DNA of 64,000 nt from Streptomyces sp. DH37 (GCF_029813835.1 NZ_JARVKV010000003.1:62001-126000), one strand, 5' to 3'; counted from the stretch's first letter, positions 7,618 to 17,349 are shown. Notes: a model not told the origin generated them from the sequence alone. Program-made: numbers and translations.

Positions 7618-9384
7618 TCAGCTGAGGACCTCGACCTCCGTGATGCGGCCACGGTAGTTGCCTCCCTCGGCTGGGGGGAGTTCTGTGAGCCACACCAGGA
7701 CGTACCGTGTTTCGATCGGTTTCTTGGCCCGGAGTTCGACCTCGGTGCCGGATCCGCTGCTGACCCTGCTGAAGTCGCTCAGCGAGGACGGCATTTCGGC
7801 GATGTCCTTCCCCGCGGCCAGGAAGTCGACGGAGGTGGTGCCCCTGAAGTCGACCCTGACGCTACTGACCTGCTGGGACTTGCCGAGGTCGAGAATCAGC
7901 CCGACGCCCTCCTTGAGGCCGCCGAACTTCGGGTTCCCGAAGTAGGAGGAGGTCTGCCAGTAGGTGTTCGGATCGCTGTCGAGCACGGCGGCGACGTCGT
8001 CGCCGTTCTCCGAGCCGTCACTGCCGGACGGATCGAAGTCCTTGACGAGGGAGATCTCGATGGGCCGGCCCGTGGGAGCGGCTTCGGGCTGCTTCTGCTG
8101 CTCGATCCGGCTCTGCTGAGGGTCCGTCACCGAGGAGTCGCCCTTCATCAGGGTGTCGGCCAGCTGCCAGCTCCCCAGCCCCAGCGCCGCGATGAGCAGC
8201 GCGGAGACGCTCCACTTCAGCAGCTTGCCGGTGCGGCCGGGCAACGCCGGAGGCGCGGTCGGCGCGGCCACGGTGGGCGGGCCGACCGGACCCGCGGGAG
8301 GACGGGTGGCCGGGGCGCCGTAGCCCTGCCGGAAGGCGGGGCGCTGGTACGGCGGCGGCGCGGCGAAGTCGGGCTCCGGCGGACGGATGCGCGGCAGTGC
8401 GGCGATCGCCTTGGTCAGCTCCTCCGGGGTGGCGCAGGGCTGCTCCTGGCGCGAGGCGGTGGCGCCGTTGTTGACCATCGCGCGCATGGCCAGCTCGGAG
8501 AGCCCGCGGTGCACTCCGGCGCGCACCTGGTCCGGGGGGACCAGGGAGTCGCCGGTCAGCTCGGCCATGCCGCTGAGGCCGTAGGCGTCCTCGCTGTAGG
8601 GCCAGCGCTGGGTGAGGGAGGCGTAGAGCAGGGCGCCGATCGCTTCGGTGTCGGTGCGCTGGGGGTGGTCGGAGGTGATGCCGCGCAGGGCGGCGTTCAC
8701 CGCGAGACCGCGGATGCGGTACTGGCCGGCGGCGGTGCGCAGCACACAGCCGGGAGTCAGCCGCAGATGCGCCAGCCCCTCGCGGTGGGCGGCGGCCATC
8801 GCCTGGGCGACCTGGGAGACGAGCTGGTACGCCTCGTGGGTGGGAAGGGGACCGGAGGCGAGGAGGGTGGCGAGGGAGGTGGCGTCCGGAAGCCACTCGT
8901 GGACGACGTAGACGAGGTCGCCCTCCTCGACCGCGTCCAGGACCTGGACGAAGCGGGGATCGCCGAGGAGGGCCGCGGAGCGGGCCGCGGCGAGGACGGG
9001 CCGGGCGCGCGGGTGGTCGGCCGCGAGGAGGTGGACTCCGACGGCGCGGCGCAGTTTCTCGTCGACGGCGCGCCAACTGCTGAAGCCGTCCAGGCGGGTG
9101 ACGCACTCCTCCAGACGGTAGCGCCGGGCGAGCTTGTGGCCGCTGTGCAGCTCGGGTGGCTGAGGCGGCTGCGAAACCGGTGTCACCGTGTCGGCGGGCT
9201 GTGTTCCGGTGCCCCCGGTGTCCGCGGTACGGGCGGCCTCCGCCGCTGCGCTGTCATCGCCGTCCTGGTCCGTGGAACCGTCGGCCGTGGCCCGCTCAGC
9301 CGCGGTGTTCGACGGCTTCTCCTCGCCGTCCGCCCCGCTGCTCTCGTCGGCCACGTCGACGGCAGCCGTACTCCGTTCCGCCAC
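7618..9384 (-). CDS. Membrane-anchored pseudokinase next to murJ
   Basis: A protein of about 588 residues. An acidic, disordered N-terminus leads into a kinase fold, and one membrane helix (KLLKWSVSALLIAALGLGSW) is followed by an extracellular domain of about 160 residues that looks like a discoidin/carbohydrate-binding sandwich (AVLDSDPNTYWQTSS, GLILDLGKSQQVSSVRVDF). Catalytic residues are missing: the HRDLKPxN loop reads HLRLTPGC, and the DFG position reads RGL. In Mycobacterium tuberculosis an equivalent pseudokinase plus sugar-binding region is fused to MviN (MurJ) and is controlled by PknB and FhaA. Here it is a separate gene just downstream of murJ. The start is uncertain: GTG at 9384 (VAERST) is preferred over 9450. 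Confidence 0.82.
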   Translation of the reverse strand: MAERSTAAVDVADESSGADGEEKPSNTAAERATADGSTDQDGDDSAAAEAARTADTGGTGTQPADTVTPVSQPPQPPELHSGHKLARRYRLEECVTRLDGFSSWRAVDEKLRRAVGVHLLAADHPRARPVLAAARSAALLGDPRFVQVLDAVEEGDLVYVVHEWLPDATSLATLLASGPLPTHEAYQLVSQVAQAMAAAHREGLAHLRLTPGCVLRTAAGQYRIRGLAVNAALRGITSDHPQRTDTEAIGALLYASLTQRWPYSEDAYGLSGMAELTGDSLVPPDQVRAGVHRGLSELAMRAMVNNGATASRQEQPCATPEELTKAIAALPRIRPPEPDFAAPPPYQRPAFRQGYGAPATRPPAGPVGPPTVAAPTAPPALPGRTGKLLKWSVSALLIAALGLGSWQLADTLMKGDSSVTDPQQSRIEQQKQPEAAPTGRPIEISLVKDFDPSGSDGSENGDDVAAVLDSDPNTYWQTSSYFGNPKFGGLKEGVGLILDLGKSQQVSSVRVDFRGTTSVDFLAAGKDIAEMPSSLSDFSRVSSGSGTEVELRAKKPIETRYVLVWLTELPPAEGGNYRGRITEVEVLS

Positions 9385-9513
9385 CGTCGGTCCTGCCTCC
9401 CCATCCGTTGCAGCCTGTTTCCCAACACAGCCAGAGACAATTGTGCCCACAGTCCGTCGCTCTGCACGACACGCGGGTGGGGTCGAAGGTTGTGCGACGG
9501 ACGCCGGAGCCTC

Positions 9514-11781
9514 TCAGCGGCCGAGCTTCGCGCGGACCATGCCCATCATGGCGGTCAGCTCCTCCACCCGCATACGCCGGGCTGCCAGAACGAAGACCAC
9601 CCCCAGCGCCAGGCCGCCCGCGACCAGGGCCGCGGCGCCGCCGAGGAAGCCGGCGCCGAGCGCCTGGACGACGGCGTAGGCGATCCCGCCGCCGACGAGA
9701 GCGGCCGGAACGGCGGCTCCGCAGAGCCTGGCGTAGGTGCGGACGACGCGGGAGCCGTCCAGGTCGCCGCCCAGCCGCCTGCGCAGCCGCTTCCACGCGA
9801 CGCCGACGCCGACGGCGTACGCGAGGCCGTACGCGGCGGCCATCCCGGCGACCGCCCAGCGGCTGGGCAGCAGCAGGAAGGCGAGCACGGAGCCCGCGGC
9901 GTTGCAGGCGGCCACGATCACCGTGTTGTAGAAGGGGGTGCGGGTGTCCTCGTAGGCGTAGAAGCCGCGCAGGACCACGTACTGCACGGAGTACGGGATC
10001 AGGCCGAGGCCGAAGGCCATCAGGATGTAGCCCATCGAGACGGCCGCGTCGACGGTCGCGGAGGAGTACATCAGCAGGCACATCGGCACGCCGAGGGCCA
10101 CGAAGGAGAAGGCCACGGGCACGATGGCGACGGCCGAGGTCCGCAGTCCGTGCGAGATGTCGTCGCGGACGGCGGCCGGGTCGCCGTCGTGTGCGGCGCG
10201 GGAGATCCTCGGCAGCAGGGCGGCCATCACCGAGACGGTGATGATGGCCTGCGGCATCTGCCAGATCAGCTGGGCGTTGCTGTAGCCGAGGATGCCGGTG
10301 CCGTCGTGGCCCTCCGCGGAGGCCGCCTTGCCCGCCCAGGTGGCGAGCTGGGTGACGACCAGGACGCCCGCCTGGTTGGCCAGGACGAACAGGAACGTCC
10401 ACTTGGCGAGACGGGCGGCCTTGCCCAGGCCGTGGCCGCGCCAGTCGAAGCGCAGCCGGATGCGGAACCCGGTGGCACGCAGGTACGGGATCATCGCCAG
10501 GGCCTGGACGACCAGGCCCAGGAGGGTGCCGACGCCGAGCAGCCGGACGCCCTCGGGAGGAATGGTCCCCACGCTCATCCCGGAGGCCCGGGCCGTGCCG
10601 TAGACCCAGATGAACAGGCCGAAGGTGGTGATGATGACGACGTTGTTCAGGACGGGGGTCCACATCATCGCGCCGAAGCGGCCACGGGCGTTGAGGATCT
10701 GGCCCATGACGACGTGGATGCCCATGAAGAAGATCGTCGGCAGGCAGTAGCGGGCGAAGGTGACCGCCACGTTGTTGGCCGCCGGATCGTCGGCGATCTG
10801 CACGGACAGCGCCCGGACCAGCAGCGGCGCGCCCAGCACGGTGAGGGCGACCAGGCCGCCGAGGACCACCATGACCAGGGTGAGCAGACGGTTGGCGTAC
10901 GCCTCGCCGCCGTCCTCGTCGTCCTTCATGGCGCGTACGAGCTGCGGCACGAAGACGGAGTTCAGACCACCGCCGATGGACAGGATGTAGATCATCGTCG
11001 GCAGCGTGTACGCCACGGTGTAGGCGTCACCGAGGATGGCGGCGCCGAGCGCGGCGGTGATCACCAGGGTGCGGACGAAGCCCGTGAGCCGGGAGACCAT
11101 CGTGCCGGCGGCCATGATGGCGCTGGACTTGAGGATGCCGCCGCCGCGGCGGGCGGGCTTGCCCGTGGCCGGGGGAGGCGGATCCTCGGCGGCGCCCTCC
11201 GTTTCGGACACCACCTGCGGCGGCGGCGGCGGAGGCGCGGCGGCGGCGAACGGGGGCTGCTGCGGGCCGGGAGGCTGGGGTGGCGCGTACGGTTCCTGCG
11301 CTCGGTGGGCTCCGGTCCCGGGTGCCTGCTGCTGGGGCTCTCGGGGCTCCCAGGGCTCCTGGTAGCCCTGCGGTGCGTATGCCTGCTGCGGTCTGTACGG
11401 CTCCGGCGCCTGGTGGTGCGGGTACGGCTGTCCCTGGGGGGCCTGCGGCTGCTGGGGCGGTGTGTGCGGCTGGTGCTGCTGGGCCGGGGGAGCCTGCTGC
11501 TGGTCGCGGAAGAGGTGGGCGAAGGCGTCGTCGCGGGCGCGGGCGCCGTCCTCCTCCGCCCCCCTGTTCAGCATGTCGTCCACGCCCGTGAAGCGCACCG
11601 TCGCCGAATCGCCGCCCGGCTGCGGCTTCCGGTAGGCGCCCCGGGGGGCGGGGTGGGAGGCGTTCCGGCCGTACGGGTCCTGCCGGTACGGGTACTGCTC
11701 CTGCGGGTCCTGGCCGCCCGGGGCGGCCGATCCCCCATCGCCGGGCGCGTCACCGCGGTCACGGTCGTACGGCGCGTTCAT
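9514..11781 (-). CDS. murJ: Lipid II flippase MurJ (MviN)
   Basis: A 755-residue polytopic membrane protein that flips lipid II across the membrane for peptidoglycan synthesis. The core begins near residue 216 (ILKSSAIMAAGTMVSRLTGFVRTL), the conserved first helix of MurJ, and spans about 14 membrane helices. Before it lies a cytoplasmic Gln/Pro/Tyr-rich segment of about 215 residues that is typical of streptomycetes and probably disordered. The C-terminus is short, with no fused kinase domain. It is transcribed after the DUF6049 gene (55-bp gap) and before the pseudokinase gene, forming a conserved envelope operon. Confidence 0.95.
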   Translation of the reverse strand: MNAPYDRDRGDAPGDGGSAAPGGQDPQEQYPYRQDPYGRNASHPAPRGAYRKPQPGGDSATVRFTGVDDMLNRGAEEDGARARDDAFAHLFRDQQQAPPAQQHQPHTPPQQPQAPQGQPYPHHQAPEPYRPQQAYAPQGYQEPWEPREPQQQAPGTGAHRAQEPYAPPQPPGPQQPPFAAAAPPPPPPQVVSETEGAAEDPPPPATGKPARRGGGILKSSAIMAAGTMVSRLTGFVRTLVITAALGAAILGDAYTVAYTLPTMIYILSIGGGLNSVFVPQLVRAMKDDEDGGEAYANRLLTLVMVVLGGLVALTVLGAPLLVRALSVQIADDPAANNVAVTFARYCLPTIFFMGIHVVMGQILNARGRFGAMMWTPVLNNVVIITTFGLFIWVYGTARASGMSVGTIPPEGVRLLGVGTLLGLVVQALAMIPYLRATGFRIRLRFDWRGHGLGKAARLAKWTFLFVLANQAGVLVVTQLATWAGKAASAEGHDGTGILGYSNAQLIWQMPQAIITVSVMAALLPRISRAAHDGDPAAVRDDISHGLRTSAVAIVPVAFSFVALGVPMCLLMYSSATVDAAVSMGYILMAFGLGLIPYSVQYVVLRGFYAYEDTRTPFYNTVIVAACNAAGSVLAFLLLPSRWAVAGMAAAYGLAYAVGVGVAWKRLRRRLGGDLDGSRVVRTYARLCGAAVPAALVGGGIAYAVVQALGAGFLGGAAALVAGGLALGVVFVLAARRMRVEELTAMMGMVRAKLGR

Positions 11782-11836
11782 CGCTGCAACCCCACCTCAT
11801 CGTCCGCGGCCGTCTTCCCCGGCCCCGACAGCTCGC

Positions 11837-14290
11837 TCAACGGTCCACCTTCTCACCCACGCCGGAGGGGCCGCGACGTCCGGTTCCGGTGTCCTCGGGG
11901 AGGTCACCCGCCTGCCCGCTCCCGGCCTCCCCGCCGGAGCCCCCCTCGGAGCCCTCATCGGTGTCCCCTGCGGCCTCCGCGGCCTCCGCGGCCTCCGCGG
12001 AGCCCTCCGGCTCCCCGGAGCCCCCGGCGCGCGGCTCCAGCGGGGCGTCCGGGTCAGGCCGGTCGCCGGCGCGCTTGCGCTGGGTGTACATCCGCACTCC
12101 GGCCAGCACCACGAGCAGGACGCCACCGGAGATCACCAGCATCACCGCGGAGGTGATCTCGGTGACCTCCACCTGGAACCTCATCTTCTCGCCCCAGGGG
12201 TCGCCGTCCTCGGTGTAGAGCCGGGCCTCGACCCAGGTACGGCCGTTGGCCTTGGCGGTGGTGGGGACCTTCACCGACTGGCTGTGCCCGCCCTCGACCC
12301 TCACCGGCTGGGCCTCGCCGACGTCCAGGCCGATCCGGCGCCCGGAGGTCAGCCGCAGCTCCAGGTTCTCCACATCCTGGATGAGGTTGTTCTGCACGGT
12401 CACCGGGATGGTGGCGCTACGGCCGGACAGCTTCATCTCCGACTTCTGGACCAGCCGGACCCCGCCCGTCAGCTCCTTCAGGTAGTCGTGCACCGAATCC
12501 CGGTACTCCGCCGCCTCCTCGCGGTCGCCGCGCCAGGAGGTGGACATCGAGCGGTGGAGCGCGTTGCTGAAGGGGGTCTCCACCCGGGTGGGGTCGGACA
12601 GGATGCTCTTGAAGTCGTCGAGGGTGTTCCGGATGGCGCGGATCTCCTCGAAGGCCTCGGTGCGCATCTCCCGCTTGCGCAGCGAGGACGGGTAGGAACC
12701 CTGGCCCGGCACCGTGCGGCTCGCCCGCGGGTCGGGCTCGGCCTTCGCGGCTTCGGCCAGGCTCACGAACTCCGCCCAGCCCCCGCTCAACTGGAGCGAG
12801 TCGAGCGCGGCGGCCATCGTCCGGGCCTGGCTGGTGGTGGGCATCCGCTGGGGGGCCACCACGATGCTGCGCTGCCGGTCCGGCTGCTGCGCGGTGATCG
12901 ACTGGGTGTGGGCCAGGAACCACTGCACGGCCCGCACCGAGTTGTCCGCCCGCGTCATGTCCCCCTGGAACAGCTTCGACAGCCGGGCGTCCGCCACGAT
13001 CGCCGTGGTGCCGCCGCCGATCGGCCGGGCGGCGGTGGGGGTGTGGTTCAGCGCACCGGACTCGCGCATGCTGTCGCTGCGGGTGATGACGTTGTGGGCG
13101 CCCGCGGAGGTGGCCACGGAGACGATGGAGGGATCGACGGCGCCCTCCACGGGCCAGGCGAAGTCGGTGCTGGTCTCGGTGAGGAGGGTGGTCTTCACCG
13201 TCATCCGGCCCAGATCGGTGGCGGGGCCCAGGTGGCTGAGCGCGCCGGACACGTTCTTGCCCCGGTGGGCGAGGGAGGCCAGGTCCGGGTCGCCGAAGGG
13301 CAGGGCCACGACCTCCTCGTCCTCCACCGCCTGCCGGAGCTCGTGCAGCCACCTGCGCGCGTTGTTCTGACCGCGGCCGACGACCTCCTCGCCGTCGTCG
13401 TTCAGCACCTTGTAGCTGTTGGTCATCGCCTCGACCGAGGCCAGCAGGTCCGGGTCGACCACCCAGGTGACCGGCAGATCCTTGCCGAGGGCGACCATCT
13501 GCTGGAGCCGTCCGCCGGGCGCGATCTCGGCCCCGAGGTCGTCGTCCATGAAGACCGGCATCCGTCGCTGCTCTCCGGACTCGGTGCGGGCGGTGACGTG
13601 CGCGGAGGAGATCAGCGGCCACAGGAAGGTCAGCTGCGTCGCCTTCCCGGGCGCGGACGGCTGCCACGGCAGGGGGGTCCTCTCGATGCCCAGGACGCGC
13701 TCGTACGCCTCGCCGGCCATCTGCCCCGACAGCGAGACCCCGAGCTGGTACACCCCGGGCTCGTCGAACGGCAGCTTGTCGGCCGGCACGCTCAGGGTGA
13801 AGGAGAAGCCGGATCCCGCCGGGAGGTCACCGATCTCCACGGTTCCCCTGCCGCCGATCTCCTCCCCGTCGACGCCGGGGACGTAGGCCGCGCGCGAGTC
13901 GGCCCGGTCGATCGCGCTGCGCGTGTCCAGCCGGGCGCCGGGGCGCAGCGCGACCTTGGCCTCGGTGATGTCCGAGGAGGTCCTGTTGCTGACGCGACCG
14001 GAGACGGTGACGGTGTCCCCCTTGCCCGGCGCCGAGGGCGTGAGCCCGCTGATGGAGATCGTGGCCGTACGGGACTCGTCGGCGGTGGGAGCCGCGGGGG
14101 CCGCCGGGGACGAGGGCGCCGAGGGCGCCGAGGGAACGGCGGCACCGGCCCGGGGAAGGGGCTGGAACACCCCGGCCAGCAACGGTACGGCGGTCACCAG
14201 TACGGCCGCGCAGCGTCCCAGCCGGCGGCGCCGGGCAGGAGCGGTGGGGGTCCCTGGGGTCTCTGCCGCCTCGGCCACGTACTCGTCCAT
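11837..14290 (-). CDS. DUF6049-family secreted/membrane protein
   Basis: An 817-residue protein with an N-terminal signal sequence (RRRRLGRCAAVLVTAVPLLAGVF) and a single C-terminal membrane helix (AVMLVISGGVLLVVLAGVRMY) followed by a basic, then Glu/Ala-rich cytoplasmic tail. Most of the protein is therefore outside the cell. It is homologous in position to the large protein encoded just before MviN in Mycobacterium (Rv3909), and no enzymatic motif is visible. The ATG at 14290 was chosen; the open frame continues upstream but would run into the divergent pcnB. The tail includes a run of nine-base repeats encoding EAAEAAEAA. The function is unknown, and linkage suggests a role in MurJ-dependent envelope growth. 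Confidence 0.8.
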   Translation of the reverse strand: MDEYVAEAAETPGTPTAPARRRRLGRCAAVLVTAVPLLAGVFQPLPRAGAAVPSAPSAPSSPAAPAAPTADESRTATISISGLTPSAPGKGDTVTVSGRVSNRTSSDITEAKVALRPGARLDTRSAIDRADSRAAYVPGVDGEEIGGRGTVEIGDLPAGSGFSFTLSVPADKLPFDEPGVYQLGVSLSGQMAGEAYERVLGIERTPLPWQPSAPGKATQLTFLWPLISSAHVTARTESGEQRRMPVFMDDDLGAEIAPGGRLQQMVALGKDLPVTWVVDPDLLASVEAMTNSYKVLNDDGEEVVGRGQNNARRWLHELRQAVEDEEVVALPFGDPDLASLAHRGKNVSGALSHLGPATDLGRMTVKTTLLTETSTDFAWPVEGAVDPSIVSVATSAGAHNVITRSDSMRESGALNHTPTAARPIGGGTTAIVADARLSKLFQGDMTRADNSVRAVQWFLAHTQSITAQQPDRQRSIVVAPQRMPTTSQARTMAAALDSLQLSGGWAEFVSLAEAAKAEPDPRASRTVPGQGSYPSSLRKREMRTEAFEEIRAIRNTLDDFKSILSDPTRVETPFSNALHRSMSTSWRGDREEAAEYRDSVHDYLKELTGGVRLVQKSEMKLSGRSATIPVTVQNNLIQDVENLELRLTSGRRIGLDVGEAQPVRVEGGHSQSVKVPTTAKANGRTWVEARLYTEDGDPWGEKMRFQVEVTEITSAVMLVISGGVLLVVLAGVRMYTQRKRAGDRPDPDAPLEPRAGGSGEPEGSAEAAEAAEAAGDTDEGSEGGSGGEAGSGQAGDLPEDTGTGRRGPSGVGEKVDR

Positions 14291-14483
14291 CCTGTCCGCC
14301 GGTCGTCCGGTACCGGTGTGCTGCCGGTCTGTCACTGGTCTGCTGCTGGTCTGACGCACCCAGATGCTAACGATCCCCGCCGGGTGTGAGTGCCGCGGAG
14401 CCGTCCATCGAGGGGGAGGCGGCCGGCGGGCCGAGGGCAAGGGGGGAGGACCGGGAGGGCAGGGCCACGTACCCTGTTCTGCT

Positions 14484-15968
14484 GTGCCGAACGCCAACAC
14501 TGACAGCCATCCCCAGCAGCAGGCCCACGGGCCCACCCGAGGGGCTCCTCCGGCGGTGCTGGGGGAAGCCCAGCGCAGAGCCGTGAGCGAGCTGCTGCGG
14601 GTGTCCCCCGTCGCCGACGACCTGGCCCGCCGCTTCAAGGATGCCGGATTCACGCTGGCCCTGGTCGGCGGTTCCGTGCGCGACGCGCTGCTGGGCCGAC
14701 TCGGCAACGACCTGGACTTCACCACCGACGCCCGACCGCAGGACATCCTGGCCCTGGTCCGGCCGTGGGCGGACGCGGTGTGGGAGGTGGGCATCGCCTT
14801 CGGCACGGTGGGTTGCCGCAAGGAGAACTACCAGATCGAGGTGACGACGTACCGGTCGGAGTCGTACGACCGCACCTCGCGCAAGCCCGAGGTCTCCTAC
14901 GGCGACTCCATCGAGGAGGACCTCGTACGCCGGGACTTCACCGTCAACGCGATGGCGGTCGTGCTGCCCGAGAAGACCTTCGTCGACCCGCACCGGGGCC
15001 TGGACGACCTGGCGCGCCGGGTGCTGCGTACGCCCGGCACCCCAGAGGACTCCTTCTCCGACGACCCGCTGCGGATGATGCGGGCCGCCCGTTTCGCCGC
15101 CCAGCTCGGCTTCGAGGTGGAGGGCGAGGTGGTCGCCGCGATGACGGCGATGTCCGAGCGGATCGGCATCGTCTCGGCGGAGCGTGTGCGGGACGAGTTG
15201 AACAAGCTGGTCCTCGCCGACCACCCCCGTCGCGGCCTGGAGCTGCTGGTGAAGACCGGGCTCGCCGACCGGGTGCTGCCCGAGCTGCCCGCCCTGCGTC
15301 TGGAGCGCGACGAGCACCACCGGCACAAGGACGTCTACGAGCACACCCTGACCGTGCTGGAGCAGGCCATCGACCTGGAGGAGGACGGCCCGGACCTCAC
15401 CCTGCGGCTGGCGGCCCTGCTGCACGACATCGGCAAGCCGAGGACACGCCGGTTCGAGAAGGACGGGCGGGTCTCCTTCCACCACCACGAGGTGGTGGGC
15501 GCGAAGATGACCAAGTCCCGGATGACCAAGCTCAAGTACCCGGGCGAGATGGTGAAGGACGTCTCGCGCCTGGTCGAGCTGCATCTGCGCTTCCACGGCT
15601 ACGGCACCGGCGAGTGGACCGACTCGGCGGTGCGGCGCTACGTCCGTGACGCCGGACCGCTGCTGGACCGGCTGCACAAGTTGACGCGCTCGGACTGCAC
15701 CACGCGCAACAAGCGCAAGGCCAACGCCCTGGCTCGCGCGTACGACAGCCTGGAGGAGCGGATCGCGCGGCTGAAGGAGCAGGAGGAGCTGGACTCCATC
15801 CGCCCGGACCTCAACGGCAACGAGATCATGGAGGCCCTGGGGCTGGGGCCCGGCCCCGAGGTGGGCGAGGCGTACCGGTATCTGCTGGAGCTGCGACTGG
15901 AGAACGGACCGATGGGGCGGGAGGCGGCGATCGACGCCCTCAGGCAGTGGTGGGCCGATCGGAGCTGA
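14484..15968 (+). CDS. pcnB: CCA tRNA nucleotidyltransferase
   Basis: A 494-residue class II nucleotidyltransferase that adds or repairs the 3' CCA of tRNA. The catalytic GGSVRDALLGRLGNDLDF segment near residues 60-77 includes the metal-binding Asp-x-Asp, followed by RRDFTVNAMAV and the SDDPLRMMRAARFA segment. A C-terminal HD domain is present (LLHDIGKPRTRR). GTG at 14484 (VPNANTD) is chosen because the residues from there look streptomycete-like, while the upstream open frame is low complexity. The gene is divergent from the DUF6049 gene, and its last 29 bases overlap the 3' end of the convergent MFS gene. Confidence 0.93.
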   Translation: MPNANTDSHPQQQAHGPTRGAPPAVLGEAQRRAVSELLRVSPVADDLARRFKDAGFTLALVGGSVRDALLGRLGNDLDFTTDARPQDILALVRPWADAVWEVGIAFGTVGCRKENYQIEVTTYRSESYDRTSRKPEVSYGDSIEEDLVRRDFTVNAMAVVLPEKTFVDPHRGLDDLARRVLRTPGTPEDSFSDDPLRMMRAARFAAQLGFEVEGEVVAAMTAMSERIGIVSAERVRDELNKLVLADHPRRGLELLVKTGLADRVLPELPALRLERDEHHRHKDVYEHTLTVLEQAIDLEEDGPDLTLRLAALLHDIGKPRTRRFEKDGRVSFHHHEVVGAKMTKSRMTKLKYPGEMVKDVSRLVELHLRFHGYGTGEWTDSAVRRYVRDAGPLLDRLHKLTRSDCTTRNKRKANALARAYDSLEERIARLKEQEELDSIRPDLNGNEIMEALGLGPGPEVGEAYRYLLELRLENGPMGREAAIDALRQWWADRS

Positions 15969-17280
15969 CCGTACCGCCGCGCCCCTCACGGTGGCCGTCA
16001 CCCTGTTTCACGTGAAACATGGCGGCGGCCACCGTCGCGTACAGGGCCGTCACCGTCATCACCAGGGCCGGTGAGCGGCCGTCGGGCGGAAGCATCAGGG
16101 CCGCCACGCCCGCGGCGCCGACGAAGGCGACGTTGAAGAGCATGTCGTACAGCGAGAAGATCCGCCCCCGGTAGACGTCGTCCACCGAGGACTGCACGAT
16201 CGTGTCCGTGGTGATCTTCGCGCCCTGGGTGGCCAGCCCCACCGCGAAGGCGGCGCCCAGGACCGGGACGGGTGAGAAGGACAGCGTCAGCACGGGCACC
16301 AGTACCACCGCCCCCGCGGCGCACAGCGTGATCCAGCCGAACCGGCCGGCGCGCTGTACGGCCCAGGGAGTGAGGACGGCCGCCGTGAAGAAGCCCAGTC
16401 CGGAGACGCCCACGGCCAGCCCCAGCAGCGCCATGCCGCCCGGCGTGCTCCCGTCGCCGTCGCCGGCGCCACTGTCCCAGGCGTATCGGCACAGCATCAG
16501 CACCATCACCGTCAGCGCGCCGTAGCAGAAGCGCAGCAGCGCCATCGAGGCGAGCGACTGTGCGGCCGGGCGCCGTTCCCCCAGGTGTCGTAGCCCGGCC
16601 ACCAGACCACGCGCGACATCGGCGACGGCGGCGACCACCCTGGTCCGGACGGCGGCATCCGGTCCGAGGGACTCGCGGCCGATCCGGAGCGCGGCCAGGG
16701 CGCCCAGCAGATAGAGTCCGGCGCCGACGGCCACCACCGTGGCGTCCGCGCCCGCGCCGTCCGGCGCGGGGATCCGCACGAGGAAGGCGAGCCCGCCTCC
16801 CGCCGTGGCGGCCAGAGTGCCCGCGGTGGGCGACAGGGAGTTCGCCATCACCAGCCGCTCACCATCCACCACATGCGGCAGTGCGGCCGAGAGCCCGGCA
16901 AGGACGAAGCGGTTGACGGCGGTGACGGAGAGCGCGGCGAGGTAGAACAGCCACAGCGGCACCGAGGCCAGCACCAGCGCCGCGGTCGCGGTGGCGAGCA
17001 CGGCGCGCAGCAGGTTGCCGTACAGCAGTACCTGCCGCCGCTGCCACCGGTCGAGCAGCACCCCGGCGAAGGGGCCGAGCAATGAGTACGGCAGCAGCAG
17101 GACGGCCATGGCGGAGGCGATGGCGGCGGGAGAGGTCTGCTGCTCGGGCGAGAAGACCACATAGGAGGCGAGCGCGACCTGGAAGACGCCGTCGGCCGAC
17201 TGGGACAGCAGCCGGACCGCCAGCAGCCGGCGGAAGCCGGAGAAGCGCAGGAGCACGCGCAGATCACGCACAACAGCCAT
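15940..17280 (-). CDS. MFS transporter
   Basis: A 446-residue major facilitator protein with about 12 hydrophobic segments. The segment VLLDRWQRRQVLLYGNLLRA matches the cytoplasmic loop between helices 2 and 3 of the DHA/MdtG-like efflux branch. The ATG at 17280 (MAVVRDLRVLL) gives a natural start; an upstream ATG at 17298 is possible. The gene ends inside pcnB by 29 bases on the opposite strand, and a perfect parS site lies in its last codons, reading MFHVK. The substrate is unknown. It has no operon partner, since the GT87 gene upstream is 105 bp away across another parS site. Confidence 0.85.
   Translation of the reverse strand: MAVVRDLRVLLRFSGFRRLLAVRLLSQSADGVFQVALASYVVFSPEQQTSPAAIASAMAVLLLPYSLLGPFAGVLLDRWQRRQVLLYGNLLRAVLATATAALVLASVPLWLFYLAALSVTAVNRFVLAGLSAALPHVVDGERLVMANSLSPTAGTLAATAGGGLAFLVRIPAPDGAGADATVVAVGAGLYLLGALAALRIGRESLGPDAAVRTRVVAAVADVARGLVAGLRHLGERRPAAQSLASMALLRFCYGALTVMVLMLCRYAWDSGAGDGDGSTPGGMALLGLAVGVSGLGFFTAAVLTPWAVQRAGRFGWITLCAAGAVVLVPVLTLSFSPVPVLGAAFAVGLATQGAKITTDTIVQSSVDDVYRGRIFSLYDMLFNVAFVGAAGVAALMLPPDGRSPALVMTVTALYATVAAAMFHVKQGDGHREGRGGTVSSDRPTTA
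16005..16018. promoter_or_regulatory. parS: parS site (perfect), inside the MFS gene
   Basis: Exact GTTTCACGTGAAAC palindrome in the 3' end of the MFS transporter gene, 37 bp beyond the pcnB stop codon. Confidence 0.93.
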
Positions 17281-17349
17281 GCGGTCAGCCTCACACATCC
17301 ATCCGCACCGCAGGCGCGGCGGGCCCGGAACGCCGCCGATCCCGGTGAT

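Noticed and set aside
7138..12156. A 1672-residue plus-strand open frame across the sigM-murJ region
   Set aside because: It is the antisense shadow of well-recognised minus-strand genes, with a repetitive Gly/Arg/Val composition and no domain.
14291..14821. An N-terminal extension of the DUF6049 protein
   Set aside because: It would overlap the start of the divergent pcnB and gives low-complexity residues before a good signal peptide.
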